Shown: positions 26,501 to 38,500 of the stretch, in pieces
Layout of the letters: each line of letters starts with the position of its first letter
Numbering within the stretch: position 1 is the first letter of the stretch
NCBI GenBank assembly: GCA_963680875.1
Contig: OY804588.1
Coordinates: forward strand, 75,292,829-75,356,828
Reading direction: 5' to 3'
DNA: 64,000 nucleotides
Source: Bathymodiolus brooksi
Lineage: Eukaryota > Mollusca > Bivalvia > Mytilida > Modiolidae
Program-made: the position numbers and the translations under genes
The notes under the pieces: generated by a model
Told to the model about the DNA's origin: nothing
Database searches by the model: none
What the model saw: only the letters and a program-made list of their open reading frames with translations

Positions 26501-29500
26501 GAGCTTGACGTTTTATCAATAAAATAGATGTAGGGTACAAAAAGGGTCCCGTCCCATAAATATATATATATACGTCTGAAAACTAAACCAAACAGTGTTA
26601 GAATTAGATTTTAGATTTATAAACGTCTAAAATGTTAGCACAACGATATAAAAAAAAGATGTTAAAATGTAACAAAAATAACTATAAGTCTACAAAAAGA
26701 CTATAATTAAAATTAAATCGACGGATATTTCGCTTGACCGACAAGCTTTATCAGACGCTGATAAATCTTTGTCGGTCAAGCGAAATATTCGTCGATTTAA
26801 TTATAATTATAGTCTTTTTGTAGACTTATAGTTATTTTTGTTACATTTTAGCATCTTTTTTTGATATCGTTGTGCTAACATTTTAGACGTTTATTTATCA
26901 TTTTTGTTTGTTTGCACAGTATCGTTAACACTTGTTTCCGATCCGACATCTCGTAGGTTCATACGTTGGCTACTTTTTCAGACGTTTATATATATATATA
27001 TATATATAGTATACACCGGTGTATATATTATATATATATGGGACGGGACCCTTTTTGTACCCTACATCTATTTTATTGATAAAACGTCACGCTCCTGTGC
27101 TAGGACGCACTGCGTCCAATTTATATTACTACGACACGAACTTGTAACGGCTGTTTAACACATTGACGGTAATTGAGACTAGAATTTAAAGAGAAGTGTA
27201 TTTATTTGCTGAACATTAGAAGTTTATTAAATAAATAATGTCAGAAAACAATGTTAACTAATGAATGCAACAAATTTACTTTGCGCGCAAGTAACTGCAC
27301 TACACAATCCACTAACCTTCATGTTTACAGTAGTTGCCCTACTTTGATAACTAAACGGTGATGTAATTAAGTTACTGATATTTTCCAATTTGATGGCATT
27401 TTGCATATAGCTACACTTAAACAACTAAAATGCTCACAAAATCGCAACATAAATCAGTAACCAGTTTGTGTCAATGTCACCAGCGTTCCTTGTATACTAC
27501 GTCACCGGATGACGACAAATTACAGAAGTCAAAGTCGATAGATGGTTGTCTTTAGTTTTTTTTCCAGAAAACATTATGTCAAGAAACAATTCGAGAATTT
27601 CAGCGGAACAGCCGTTGAATTTCATACATTGGAAACCCAAATTTTCAACACTATCTTTTATGACACCCTTTTGGCCCCCGACAAGCCTGATTCTTTGGCC
27701 AATCTTTGGATCATTGTGATAAAACGACATTTCGTGGTGTATTTTATTAGCAGATGAACATTGTGAGTTTTGTTTACATTTTTGTTCCCGTTGTCAAGGA
27801 ATTATTAATAAACCTAGAGATTTCCGGAAGAAAAAGTAGTCCCGACAGATTATGACCTTTTTCTAGCCATTTACCGATTTGACAACATGCGGGGTAAGAC
27901 ACGAGACATTTTAATCCTCTACAGGATTACATATTTTTCCACCACTGGTTTAGCGGGTTAAAGCGCCGTAATAATGGGAGAAAACATTGGACAGCATTCA
28001 TTAAGACAAGAACAAATATCATTCATAACTGTCAGTAATTATTGAGTATATCATGACTAACTAGTCATATAATGGTAGCAAACATTAGACAGAATTCATT
28101 TGAACAAGAACCAACATCAGTCATAACTCTCAGTAATTATTAAGCTATGGCATGACTAACTAGGCCTATTCTGGTAGAAAACATTAGACAGAACTGATTA
28201 GGACAAGAACCAACATTAGTCATAACTGTCAGTAATGATTGCACTATATCATGATTAACTACACATAGTCTGGTAGAAAACATTAAACAGAACTGACTTG
28301 GACAAGAAATGACATCAGTCATAACTGTCAGTAATTATTGAGTTATATCATGATTAACTAGACATAGTCTGGTAGAAAGCAGTAGACAGAACCGATTATG
28401 ACAAGAACCAGCATCAGTCATAACTGTCAGTAATAAATGAGCTATATCATGACCAAACAGACATATAATGGTAGAAAACATTGGACAGAATTCATTAGGA
28501 CAAGAACCAATATCATTTATAACTGTCAGTAATTATTGAGTATATCATGACTTATTAGACATATACTGGTAGAACACATTAGACAGAACTGATTAGGACA
28601 AGAATCAACATCAGTCATAACTGTCAGTAATAACTGAGCTATAGCATGACTAACAGACATATAATGGTAGAAAACATTAGACATAATTCCTTTGAACAAA
28701 AACTGACATCAATTATAACTGTCAGTAATTATTGAGTTATATCTAGACATATGCTGGTAGAAAAACACTAGAAAGAACTGATTAGGACAAGAACCAACAT
28801 CAGTCATAACTTTCAGTAATAATTTAGCTATATCATGACTTACTAGACATATAATGGTAGAAAACTTTAGACTTAATTCATTTGTACAAGAACTGACATC
28901 AGTCTTAACTGTAACTCTCAGTAATTATTAAGTTATATCATAACTAACTAGAAATACACTGGTAGAAAACATTAGACAGAACTGATTAGGACAAGAACCA
29001 ACATCAGTCATAACTGTCAGTAATTATTAAGCTATATCATGACTAACTAGACATATAATGGTAGAAAACATTAGACAGAACTGATTAGGACAAGAACCGA
29101 CATCGGTCATAACTGTCAGTAATAATTGAGTCATGACTAACTAGACATATAATGGTAGAAATATACCAGGCATGAGTAATTTATAAAAGAAAACCTACAT
29201 GTTATATTTAAGCCATTTACCTGTTATGAATCATTTTGAACGATAAATTGAACTCAAAATATATTGTTAATTTGTGAATTGTCATATATGGTGAAGTGTC
29301 TACCTTCCGGAAACAATATAAATTGCACTACTACATTATCAGGTTTTGATGGTGATGTTTTGTCTAAAGTACTACGTGGCCAGCCAGACATGAAGCAAGA
29401 AAAACATCTTTCCAATTATGGTGAAAGTTTGCCAAAGCGAAGAAAGATAATGAGGCCTCCCCCTACTACCAAAAAAATGGGGACATCTATGAAACATCCA

Positions 29501-32500
29501 GCTGCCAAAAGTAAAGCCATTTTATTTGAGAAAACTGACACAGCACTTGTCAAAGGAGCAAGAAACAAAGACACACATAAAGGACTTTCCAAACCACAAC
29601 TACAGGCCCAGAAGATGTCAAGGCAAAGCTACATTACAATTCACGAGGATATAAAAGAGGAATTGAGAAAAGGAAATTATAAAGTAGATATAGTCCCATC
29701 AGATCTTGTTGATTTTGGAGGACATAAATCGTTTGACATGACACATCAGTTATTTATACAACATAAAGGAGAGTTTATTTTGATGTTTAATGGCAGATAT
29801 AATTTCTGTGATCCTCTACCAGAATACCGGCAAGGAGATGTTACTACAGAATGTAAGTTGGTGTAAATATGTGTTTTGTCTTTTCTGATTTATATACTGA
29901 CCAATAATATAATGTTTGTAGACACATGTTTATGATGTTTGTAATAAGAGTTGTGTTTGGCAACATATATCCCTGTTTCTAGTGGCTAAATCAGAGTTGT
30001 GTTTGTAGACATATATCCCTGTTTCTAGTGTCTGAATCAGAGGTGTGTTTGTCAATATATATCCCTGTTTATAGTGTCGGAATCAGAGGTGTGTTTGGCA
30101 ACATATATCCCTGTTTCTAGTGGCTAAATCAGAGTTGTGTTTGGTGACATATATCCCTATTTCTAGTGTCTGAATCAGAGTTATATTTGGTGACAGATAT
30201 CCCTGTTTCTATTGGCTAAATATAAGAGTTGTGTTTGGCGACATACATGTATATCCCTGTTTCTAGTGTCTGAATCAGAGTTGTGTTTTTGTGACATATA
30301 TTCCTATTTCTAGTGTCTGAATCAGAGTTGTATGTGGTGACATATATCCCTGTTTCTAGTGGCTAAATATAAGAGTTGTGTTTGGCGACATATATCCCTG
30401 TTTCTAGTGGCTAAATCAGAGTTGTATTTGGTGACATATATCCCTGTTTCTAGTGGATAATTCAGAGTTGTGTTTGCAGACACCTGTCCCTGGTTATGAT
30501 GTCTGAATCAGAGTTGTGTTTGCCGACATATATCACTCTTTCTAGTGACTAAATCAGAGTTGTGTTTGGTGACATATATCCCTGTTTCTAGTGGCTAAAT
30601 ATAAGAGTTGTGTTTGGCGACATATATCCCTGTTTCTAGTGGCTAAATCAGAGTTGTATTTGGTGACATATATCCCTGTTTCTAGTGGCTAATTCAGAGT
30701 TGTGTTTGCAGACACCTGTCCCTGGTTATGATGTCTGAATCAGAGTTGTGTTTGCCGACATATATCACTCTTTCTAGTGACTAAATCAGAGTTGTGTTTG
30801 GTGACATATATCCCTGTTTCTAGTGTCTGAATCAGAGGTGTGTTTGGCAATATATATCCCTGTTTATAGTGGCTAAATAAGAGTTGTGTTTGGTGACATA
30901 TATCCCTGTTTCTAGTGTCTGAATCAGAGTTGTGCTTGGTGATATATATCCCTGTTTCTAGTGGCTAAGTAAGAGTTGTGCTTGGTGACATATATCCCTA
31001 TTTTAGTGTCTGAATCAGAGTTGTGTTTGGCGACATATATCACTCTTTCTAGTGACTAAATCAGAGTTGTGTTTGGTGACATATATCCCTGTTTCTAGTG
31101 TCTGAATCAGAGGTGTGTTTGGCAATATATATCCCTGTTTATAGTGGCTAAATAAGAGTTGTGTTTGGTGACATATATCCCTGTTTCTAGTGTCTGAATC
31201 AGAGTTGTGCTTGGTGATATATATCCCTGTTTCTAGTGGCTAAGTAAGAGTTGTGCTTGGTGACATATATCCCTATTTTAGTGTCTGAATCAGAGTTGTG
31301 TTTGGCGACATATATTCCTGTCTCTAGTGTCTGAATCAGAGTTGTGCTTGGCGATATATATCTCTGTTTCTAGTGGCTAAATAAGAGTTGTGCTTGGTGA
31401 CATATATCCTTATTTCTAGTGTCTGAATCAGAGTTGTGCTTGGTGACATATATCCCTGTTTCTAGTGGCTAAATAAGAGTTGTGTTTGGCGATATACATC
31501 TCTGTTTATAGTGGCTAAATAAGAGTTGTGTTTGGTGACATATATCCCTATTTCTAGTGGCTAAATCAGAGTTGTGTTTGGAGACATATATCCCTGTTTC
31601 CAATGACTAAATCAGAGTTGTGCGTGTAGTGTCTGATTCAGAGTTGTTTTTGAGGGCACCTCTCTATTTGTAGTGTCTGATTCAGAGTTGTTTTTGAGGA
31701 CACCTCTCTCTATTTGTAGTGTCTGATTCAGAGTTGTTTTCAGGACACCTCTCTCTATTTGTAGTGTCTGATTCAGAGTAGTGTTTGAGGACACCTCTCT
31801 CTATTTGTTGTGTCTGAATAAGAGAAGTGTTTTTGAGGACACCTCTCTCTATTTGTAGTGTCTGATTCAGAGATGTTTTTGAGGACACCTCTCACTATTT
31901 GTAGTGTCTCATTCAGAGTTGTATTTCAGGGCACCTCTCCATTTTTAGTGTCTGATTCAGAGTTGTTTTTGAGATCACCTCCCTCTATGTGTAGTGTCTG
32001 ATTCAGATATGTTATTGAGGACACCTTTCTATTTGTAGTGTCTGAATACGAGAAGTTTTTTTAGGACACCTCTCTCTATTTGTAGTCTCTGAATAAGAGT
32101 TGTTTTTGAGATCACCTCTCTTTATGTGTAGTGTCTGATTCAGAGATGTTCTTGAGGACACCTCTCTCTATTTATAGTTTCTGATTCAGAGATATTTTTG
32201 AGGACACCTCTCTTTATTTATAGTGTCTGATTCAGAGTTGTTTTAGAGGACACCTCTCTCTAATTGTAGTGTCTGATTCAGAGATATTTTTTGAGGACAC
32301 CTCTCTCTATTTCTTATGTCTGATTCAGAGTTGTTTTTGAGGACACCTCTCTCTATTGGTAGTGTCTGATTCAGAGTTGTTTTTTTATGACACCTCCCTC
32401 TATTTGTAGTGTATGATTCAGAGTTGTTTTTGGGATCACCTCTCTCTATGTAGGTGTCTGATTCAGAGTTGTTTTTGAGGGCACCTCTCTATTTGTAGTG

Positions 32501-35500
32501 TCTGATTCAGAGTTGTTTTTATGACACCTCTCTCTATTTCTAGTGTCTGATTGAGAGTTGTTTTTGAGGACACCTCTCTCTATTTATAGTGTCTGATTCA
32601 GATATGTTCGTGAGGGCACCTCTCTATTTGTAGTGTCTGAATATGAGAAGTTTTTTTAGGACACCTCTCTCTATTTGTAGTCTCTGAATAAGAGTTGTTT
32701 TTGAGATCACCTCTCTTTATATGTAGTGTCTGATTCAGAGATGTTCTTGAGGACACCTCTCTCTATTTGTAGTTTCTGATTCAGATATGTTTTTCAGGAC
32801 ATCTCTCTCTCTATTTGTTGTGTGTCTAATTCATGGTAGTTTTTGAGGACACCTCTCTTTATTTGTTGTGTCTCATTCAGAGATATTTTTGAGGGCATAT
32901 CTCTCTATTTGTAGTGTCTGATTCAGAGATGTTTTTGAGGACACCTCTCTCTATTTATAGTGTCTGAATAATAGATGTTTTTTGAGAACACCTCTCTATT
33001 TGTAGTGTCTGATTCATAGATGTTTTGAAGACACCTCTCACTATTTGTAGTGTCTGAATAAGAGAAATTGTTTGAGGACAACTCTCTCTATTTGTAGTGT
33101 CTGATTCAGAGTTGTTTTTCAGGACACCTCTCTCTCTATTTGTTGTGTCTAATTCAGGGTTGTTTTGGAGGACACCTCTCTCTATTTGTTGTGTCTGATT
33201 CTGAGATGTTTTTGAGAGCATATCTCTCTATTTGTAGTGTCTGATTCAGAGATGTTTTTGAGGACACCTCTCTCTATTTTTAGTGTCTGAATAAGAGAGA
33301 TTTTTTAGGACACCTCTCTCTATTTGTAGTGTCTGATTCAGAGTTGTTTTTGAGGACACCTCTCTCTATTTGTAGTGTCTGATTCAGAGGGTTTATTAGG
33401 ACACCTCTCTCTATTTGTAGAGTTTGATTCAGAGATGTTTTGAGGACACCTCTCTATTTGTAGTGTCTGATTCAGGGTTGTTTTTGAGGACACCTCTCTC
33501 TATTTGTTATGTATAATTCAGGGTTGTTTTTGAGAACACCTCTCTCTATTTGTAGTGTCTGATTCAGATATGTTTTTGAGGACACATCTCTCTATTTATA
33601 GTGTCTGATTCAGATTTGTGTTTGAGAACACCTCTCACTATTTGTAGTGTCTGGTTCAAAGATATTTTTGAGGGCACCTCTCTCTATTTGTAGTGTCTAA
33701 TTCAGTTTTGTTTTTGAGGACACCTCTCTCTATTTGTTGGGTCTGATTCAGAGATGTTTTTGAGGACACCATTCTTTATTTGTTGTATCTAATTCAGGGT
33801 TGTTTTTGAGGACACCTCTCTCTATTTGTAGTGACTGATTCAGAGTTGTTATTAAGGACACCTCTGTCTATTGGTAGTGTGATTCAGAGATGTCTTTGAG
33901 ATCACCTCTCTATTTGTAGTGTCTGATTCAGAGAGATTTTTGAGGACACCTCTCTCTATTTGTAGTGTCTGGTTCAGAGTTGTTTCTGAGGACACTTCTC
34001 TGTCTATTTGTAGTGTCTGATTCAGAGATGTTTTTGAGGACACCTCTCTCTATTTTAGTGTCTGAATAAGAGAGATTTTTTAGGACACCTCTCTCTATTT
34101 GTAGTGTCTGATTCAGAGTTGTTTTTGAGATTACCTCTCTCTATATGTAGTGTCTGATTCAGAGGTTTTATTAGGACACCTCTCTCTATTTGTAGTGTTT
34201 GATTCAGAGATGTTTTGAGGACACCTCTCTCTATTTGTAGTGTCTGATTCAGAGAGATTTTTGAGGACACCTCTCTCTATTTGTAGTGTCTAATTCAGTT
34301 TTGTTTTTGAGGACACCTCTCTCTATTTGTTGGGTCTGATTCAGAGATGTTTTTGAGGACACCATTCTTTATTTGTTGTATCTAATTCAGGGTTGTTTTT
34401 GAGGACACCTCTCTCTATTTGTAGTGACTGATTCAGAGTTGTTATTAAGGACACCTCTGTCTATTGGTAGTGTGATTCAGAGATGTTTTTGAGATCACCT
34501 CTCTATTTGTAGTGTCTGATTCAAAGAGATTTTTGAGGACACCTCTCTCTATTTGTAGTGTCTGGTTCAGAGTTGTTTCTGAGGACACTTCTCTGTCTAT
34601 TTGTAGTGTCTGATTCAGAGATGTTTTTGAGGACACATCTCTCTATTTTAGTGTCTGAATAAGAGAGATTTTTTAGGACACCTCTCTCTATTTGTAGTGT
34701 CTGATTCAGAGTTGTTTTTGAGATTACCTCTCTCTATATGTAGTGTCTGATTCAGAGGTTTTATTAGGACACCTCTCTCTATTTGTAGTGTTTGATTCAG
34801 AGATGTTTTGAGGACACCTCTCTATTTGTAGTGTCTGATTCAGGGTTGGTTTTGAGGACACCTCTCTCTATTTGTTATGTATAATTCAGGGTTGTTTTTG
34901 AGGACACCTCTCTCTATTTGTAGTGTCTGATTCAGATATGTTTTTGAGGACACATCTCTCTATTTATAGTGTCTGATTCAGGTTTGTGCTTGAGGACACC
35001 TCTCTCTATTTGTAGTGTCTGGTTCAATTGTTTTTGAGGACACCTCTCTGTATTCGTAGTGTCTGACTCAGAGTTGTTTTTGAGGAAACCTCTCTATTTG
35101 TTGTGTCTGATTCAGAGTTGTTTTTGATGACACCTCTATTTTTTGTGTCTAATTCAGAGTTGTTTTTGAGATCACCTCACTCTATTTGTAATGTCTGATT
35201 CAGGTTTGTTTTTGAGGGCACCTCTTTCTATTCATAGTGTCTGATTCAGAGTTGTTTATGAGGACACCTCTCTCTATTTGTAGTGTCTGATTCAGTTGTT
35301 CTTGAGGACACCTCTCTGTATTCGTAGTGTCTGATTCAGAGTTGTTTTTGAGGACACCTCTCTCTATTTGTTGTGTCTAATTCAGAGTTGCTTTTAATGA
35401 CGCCTCTCTCTATTTGTAGTGTGTGATTCAGAGATGTTTTTCAGGACACCTCTCTCTCTATTTGTTGTGTCTGATTCAGAGATGTTTTTGAGGGCATATC

Positions 35501-38500
35501 TCTCAATTTGTAGGGTCTGATTCAGAGATGTTTTTGAGGACACCTCTCTCTATTTGTAGTGTCTGATTGAGAGTTGTTTTTGAGGACACCTCTCTCTATG
35601 TGTAGTGTCTGAACCAGAGATGTTCTTGAGGACACCTCTCTCTATTTGTAGTGTCTGAATAAGAGTTGTTTTTGAGATCACCTCTCTCTATTTGTTGTTT
35701 CTGATTCATGGTTGTTTTTAAGAAGAAATGTCCTTATTTGTATTCTCTGATTCAGCGTTGTTTTTGAGGACACCTCTCTCTATTTGTTTTGTCTGATTCA
35801 GAGTTATTTTTGGGGACACCTCTCTCTATTTGTAGGTCTGATTTAGAGTTGCTTTTGAGTACACCTGTCTCTATTTGTTGTGTCTGATTCAGAGATGTTT
35901 ATGAGGGCATATCTCTCAATTTGTAGGGTCTGATTCAGAGATGTTTTTGAGGACACCTCTCTCTATTTGTAGTGTCTGAATAAGGGAGGTTTTTTTAGGA
36001 CACCTCTCTCTATTTGTAGTGTCTGATTCAGTTGTTCTTCAGGACACCTCTCTGTATTCGTAGTGTCTGATTCAGAGTGGGTTTTGAGGACACCTCTCTC
36101 TATTTGTTGTGTCTGATTCAGAGTTGTTTTTGATGACACCTCTCTCTATTTGTAGTGTGTGATTCAGAGATTGTTTCAGGACACCTCTCTCTCTATATGT
36201 TGTGTCTTATTCAGGGTAGTTTTTGGGGACACCTCTCTCTATTTGTAGTGTCTGAATAAGAGAAGTGTTTTGAGGACAACTCTCTCTATTTGTAGTGTCT
36301 GATTCAGAGTTGTATTTCAGGGCACCTCTCTATTTCTAGTGTCTGATTCAGAGTTGTTTTTGAGGACACTTCTCTCTATTTGTTTTGTCTGATTCAGAGT
36401 TATTTTTGAGGACACCTCTCTCTATGTGTAGGGTCTGATTCAGTTGTTTTTGAGGACACCTCTCTCTATTTGTAGTGGCTGATTCAGAGTTGTTTTTGAG
36501 ATCACCTCCCTCTATGTGTAGTGTCTGATTCAGAGTTGTTCTTGAGGACACCTCTCTATTTCTAGTATCTGATTCAGCGTTGTTTTTTAGGACACCTCTC
36601 TCTATTTGTTTTGTCTGATTCAGAATTATTTTGGGGACACCTCTCTTTATTTGTAGGGTCTGATTCAGAGTTGTTTTTGAGGACACCTCTCTCTATTTGT
36701 AGTGTCTGGTTCAATTGTTTTTGAGGACACCTCTCTGTATTCGTAGTGTCTGATTCAGAGTTGTTTTTGATGAAACCTCTCTATTTGTTGTCTGATTCAG
36801 AGTTGTTTTTGATGACACCTCTATTTTTTGTGTCTAATTCAGAGTTGTTTTTGAGATCACCTCACTCTATTTGTAGTGTCTGATTCAGGTTTGTTTTTGA
36901 GGGCACCTCTCTCCATTTGTAGTGCTTGATTCAGAGTTGTTTTTGAGGACACCTCTCTCTATTTGTAGTGTCTGATTAAGAGATGTTTTTGAGGACACCT
37001 CTCACTATTTGTAGTGTCTGAATAAGGGATGTTTTTGAGGACACCTCTCTCTATTTGTAGTGTCTAATTCAGAGTTGTTTTTGAGATCACCTCTCTCTAT
37101 TTGTAGTGTCTGATTCAGAGTTGTATTTCAGGGCACCTCTCTATTTCTAGTATCTGATTCAGCGTTGTTTTTGAGGACACCTCTCTCTATTTGTTTTGTC
37201 TGATTCAGAATTATTTTGGGGACACCTCTCTCTATTTGTAGGGTCTGATTCAGAGTTGTTTTTGAGGACACCTCTCTGTATTCGTAGTGTCTGATTCAGA
37301 GTTGTTTTTGAGGAAACCTCTCTCTATTTGTTGTGTCTGATTCAGAGTTGTTTTTGATGACACCTCTATTTTTTGTGTCTAATTCAGAGTTGTTTTTGAG
37401 ATTACCTCTTTCTATTCATAGTGTCTGATTCAGAGTTATTTATGGGGACACCTCTCTCTATTCGTAGTGTCTGATTCAGAGTTGTTTTCGAGGACACCTC
37501 TTTCTATTTGTTGTGTCTGATTCAGAGTTGCTTTTAATGACACCTCTCTCTATGTGTAGTGTGTGATTCAGAGATGTTTTTCAGGACACCTCTCTCTCTA
37601 TTTGTTGTGTCTAATTCAGGGTAGTATTTAAGGACACCTCTCTATTTGTTGTGTCTGATTCAGAGATGTTTTTGAGGGCATATCTCTCAATTTGTAGGGT
37701 CTGATTCAGAGATGTTTTTGAGGACACCTCTCTCTATTTGTAGTGTCTGATTCAGAGTTGTTTTTGAGGACACCTCTCTCTATGTGCATTGTCTGAACCA
37801 GAGATGTTCTTGAGGACACCTCTCTCTATTTGTAGTGTCTGAATAAGAGTTGTTTTTGAGATCACCTCTCTCTATTTGTTGTTTCTGATTCATGGTTGTT
37901 TTTAAGAAGAAATGTCCTTATTTGTATTCTCTGATTCAGAGTTGTTTTTGAGGACACCTCTCTCTATTTGTAGTGTCTAATTCAGGGTTGTTTTTGAGGA
38001 CACCTCTCTCTATTTGTAGTGTCTGATTCAGTTGTTTTTGAGGACACCTCTCTGTATTCGTAGTGTCTAATTCAGAGTTGTTTTTGAGGACACCTCTCTC
38101 TATTTGTTGTGTCTGATTCAGAGTTGTTTTTGATGACACCTCTATTTGTTGTGTCTAATTCAGAGTTGTTTTTGAGATCACCTCACTCTATTTGTAATGT
38201 CTGATTCAGGTTTGTTTTTGAGGGCTTCTCTTTCTATTTGTAGTGTCTGATTCAGATATGTTTTGAGGGCACCTCTCTCTATTTGTAATGCCTGATTCAG
38301 GGTTGTTTTTGAGGACACCTCTCTCTATTTGTAGTGTCTGTTTAAGAGATGTTTTTGAGGACACCTCTCACTATTAGTAGTGTCTGAATAAGAGAATTTT
38401 TTGAGGACACCTCTCTCTATTTGTAGTGTCTAATTCGGGGTTGTTTTTGAGGACACCTCTCTCTATTTGTAGTGTCTAATTCAGGGTTGTTTTTGAGGAC

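Larger units (their letters stand above)
26497..27102. repeat. Compound foldback element with outer inverted arms
   Basis: The left arm 26497-26563 ('AGATGTAGGGTACAAAAAGG', 'GTCCCGTCCCATA') and right arm 27036-27102 ('TATGGGACGGGACC', 'TTTTTGTACCCTACATCT') are reverse complements over ~65 bp. Between them lie a piece of the SINE body (26573-26615), the 275-bp palindrome and TA microsatellites. This looks like a MITE-type element with nested insertions. Confidence 0.65.
22719..29342. other. Intron (6.6 kb, phase 1) filled with repeats
   Basis: Donor GTAATA; acceptor 'CTACATTATCAG' just before 29343. The content is a ~98-bp tandem array interrupted by a SINE, foldback elements and AT microsatellites, annotated separately. 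No coding exon of the host gene was found inside. Confidence 0.75.

Noticed and set aside
26339..26527. Small frame starting [12 protein letters not shown]
   Set aside because: The first part is one arm and the loop of the hairpin at 26328-26418 and the rest is foldback element sequence.
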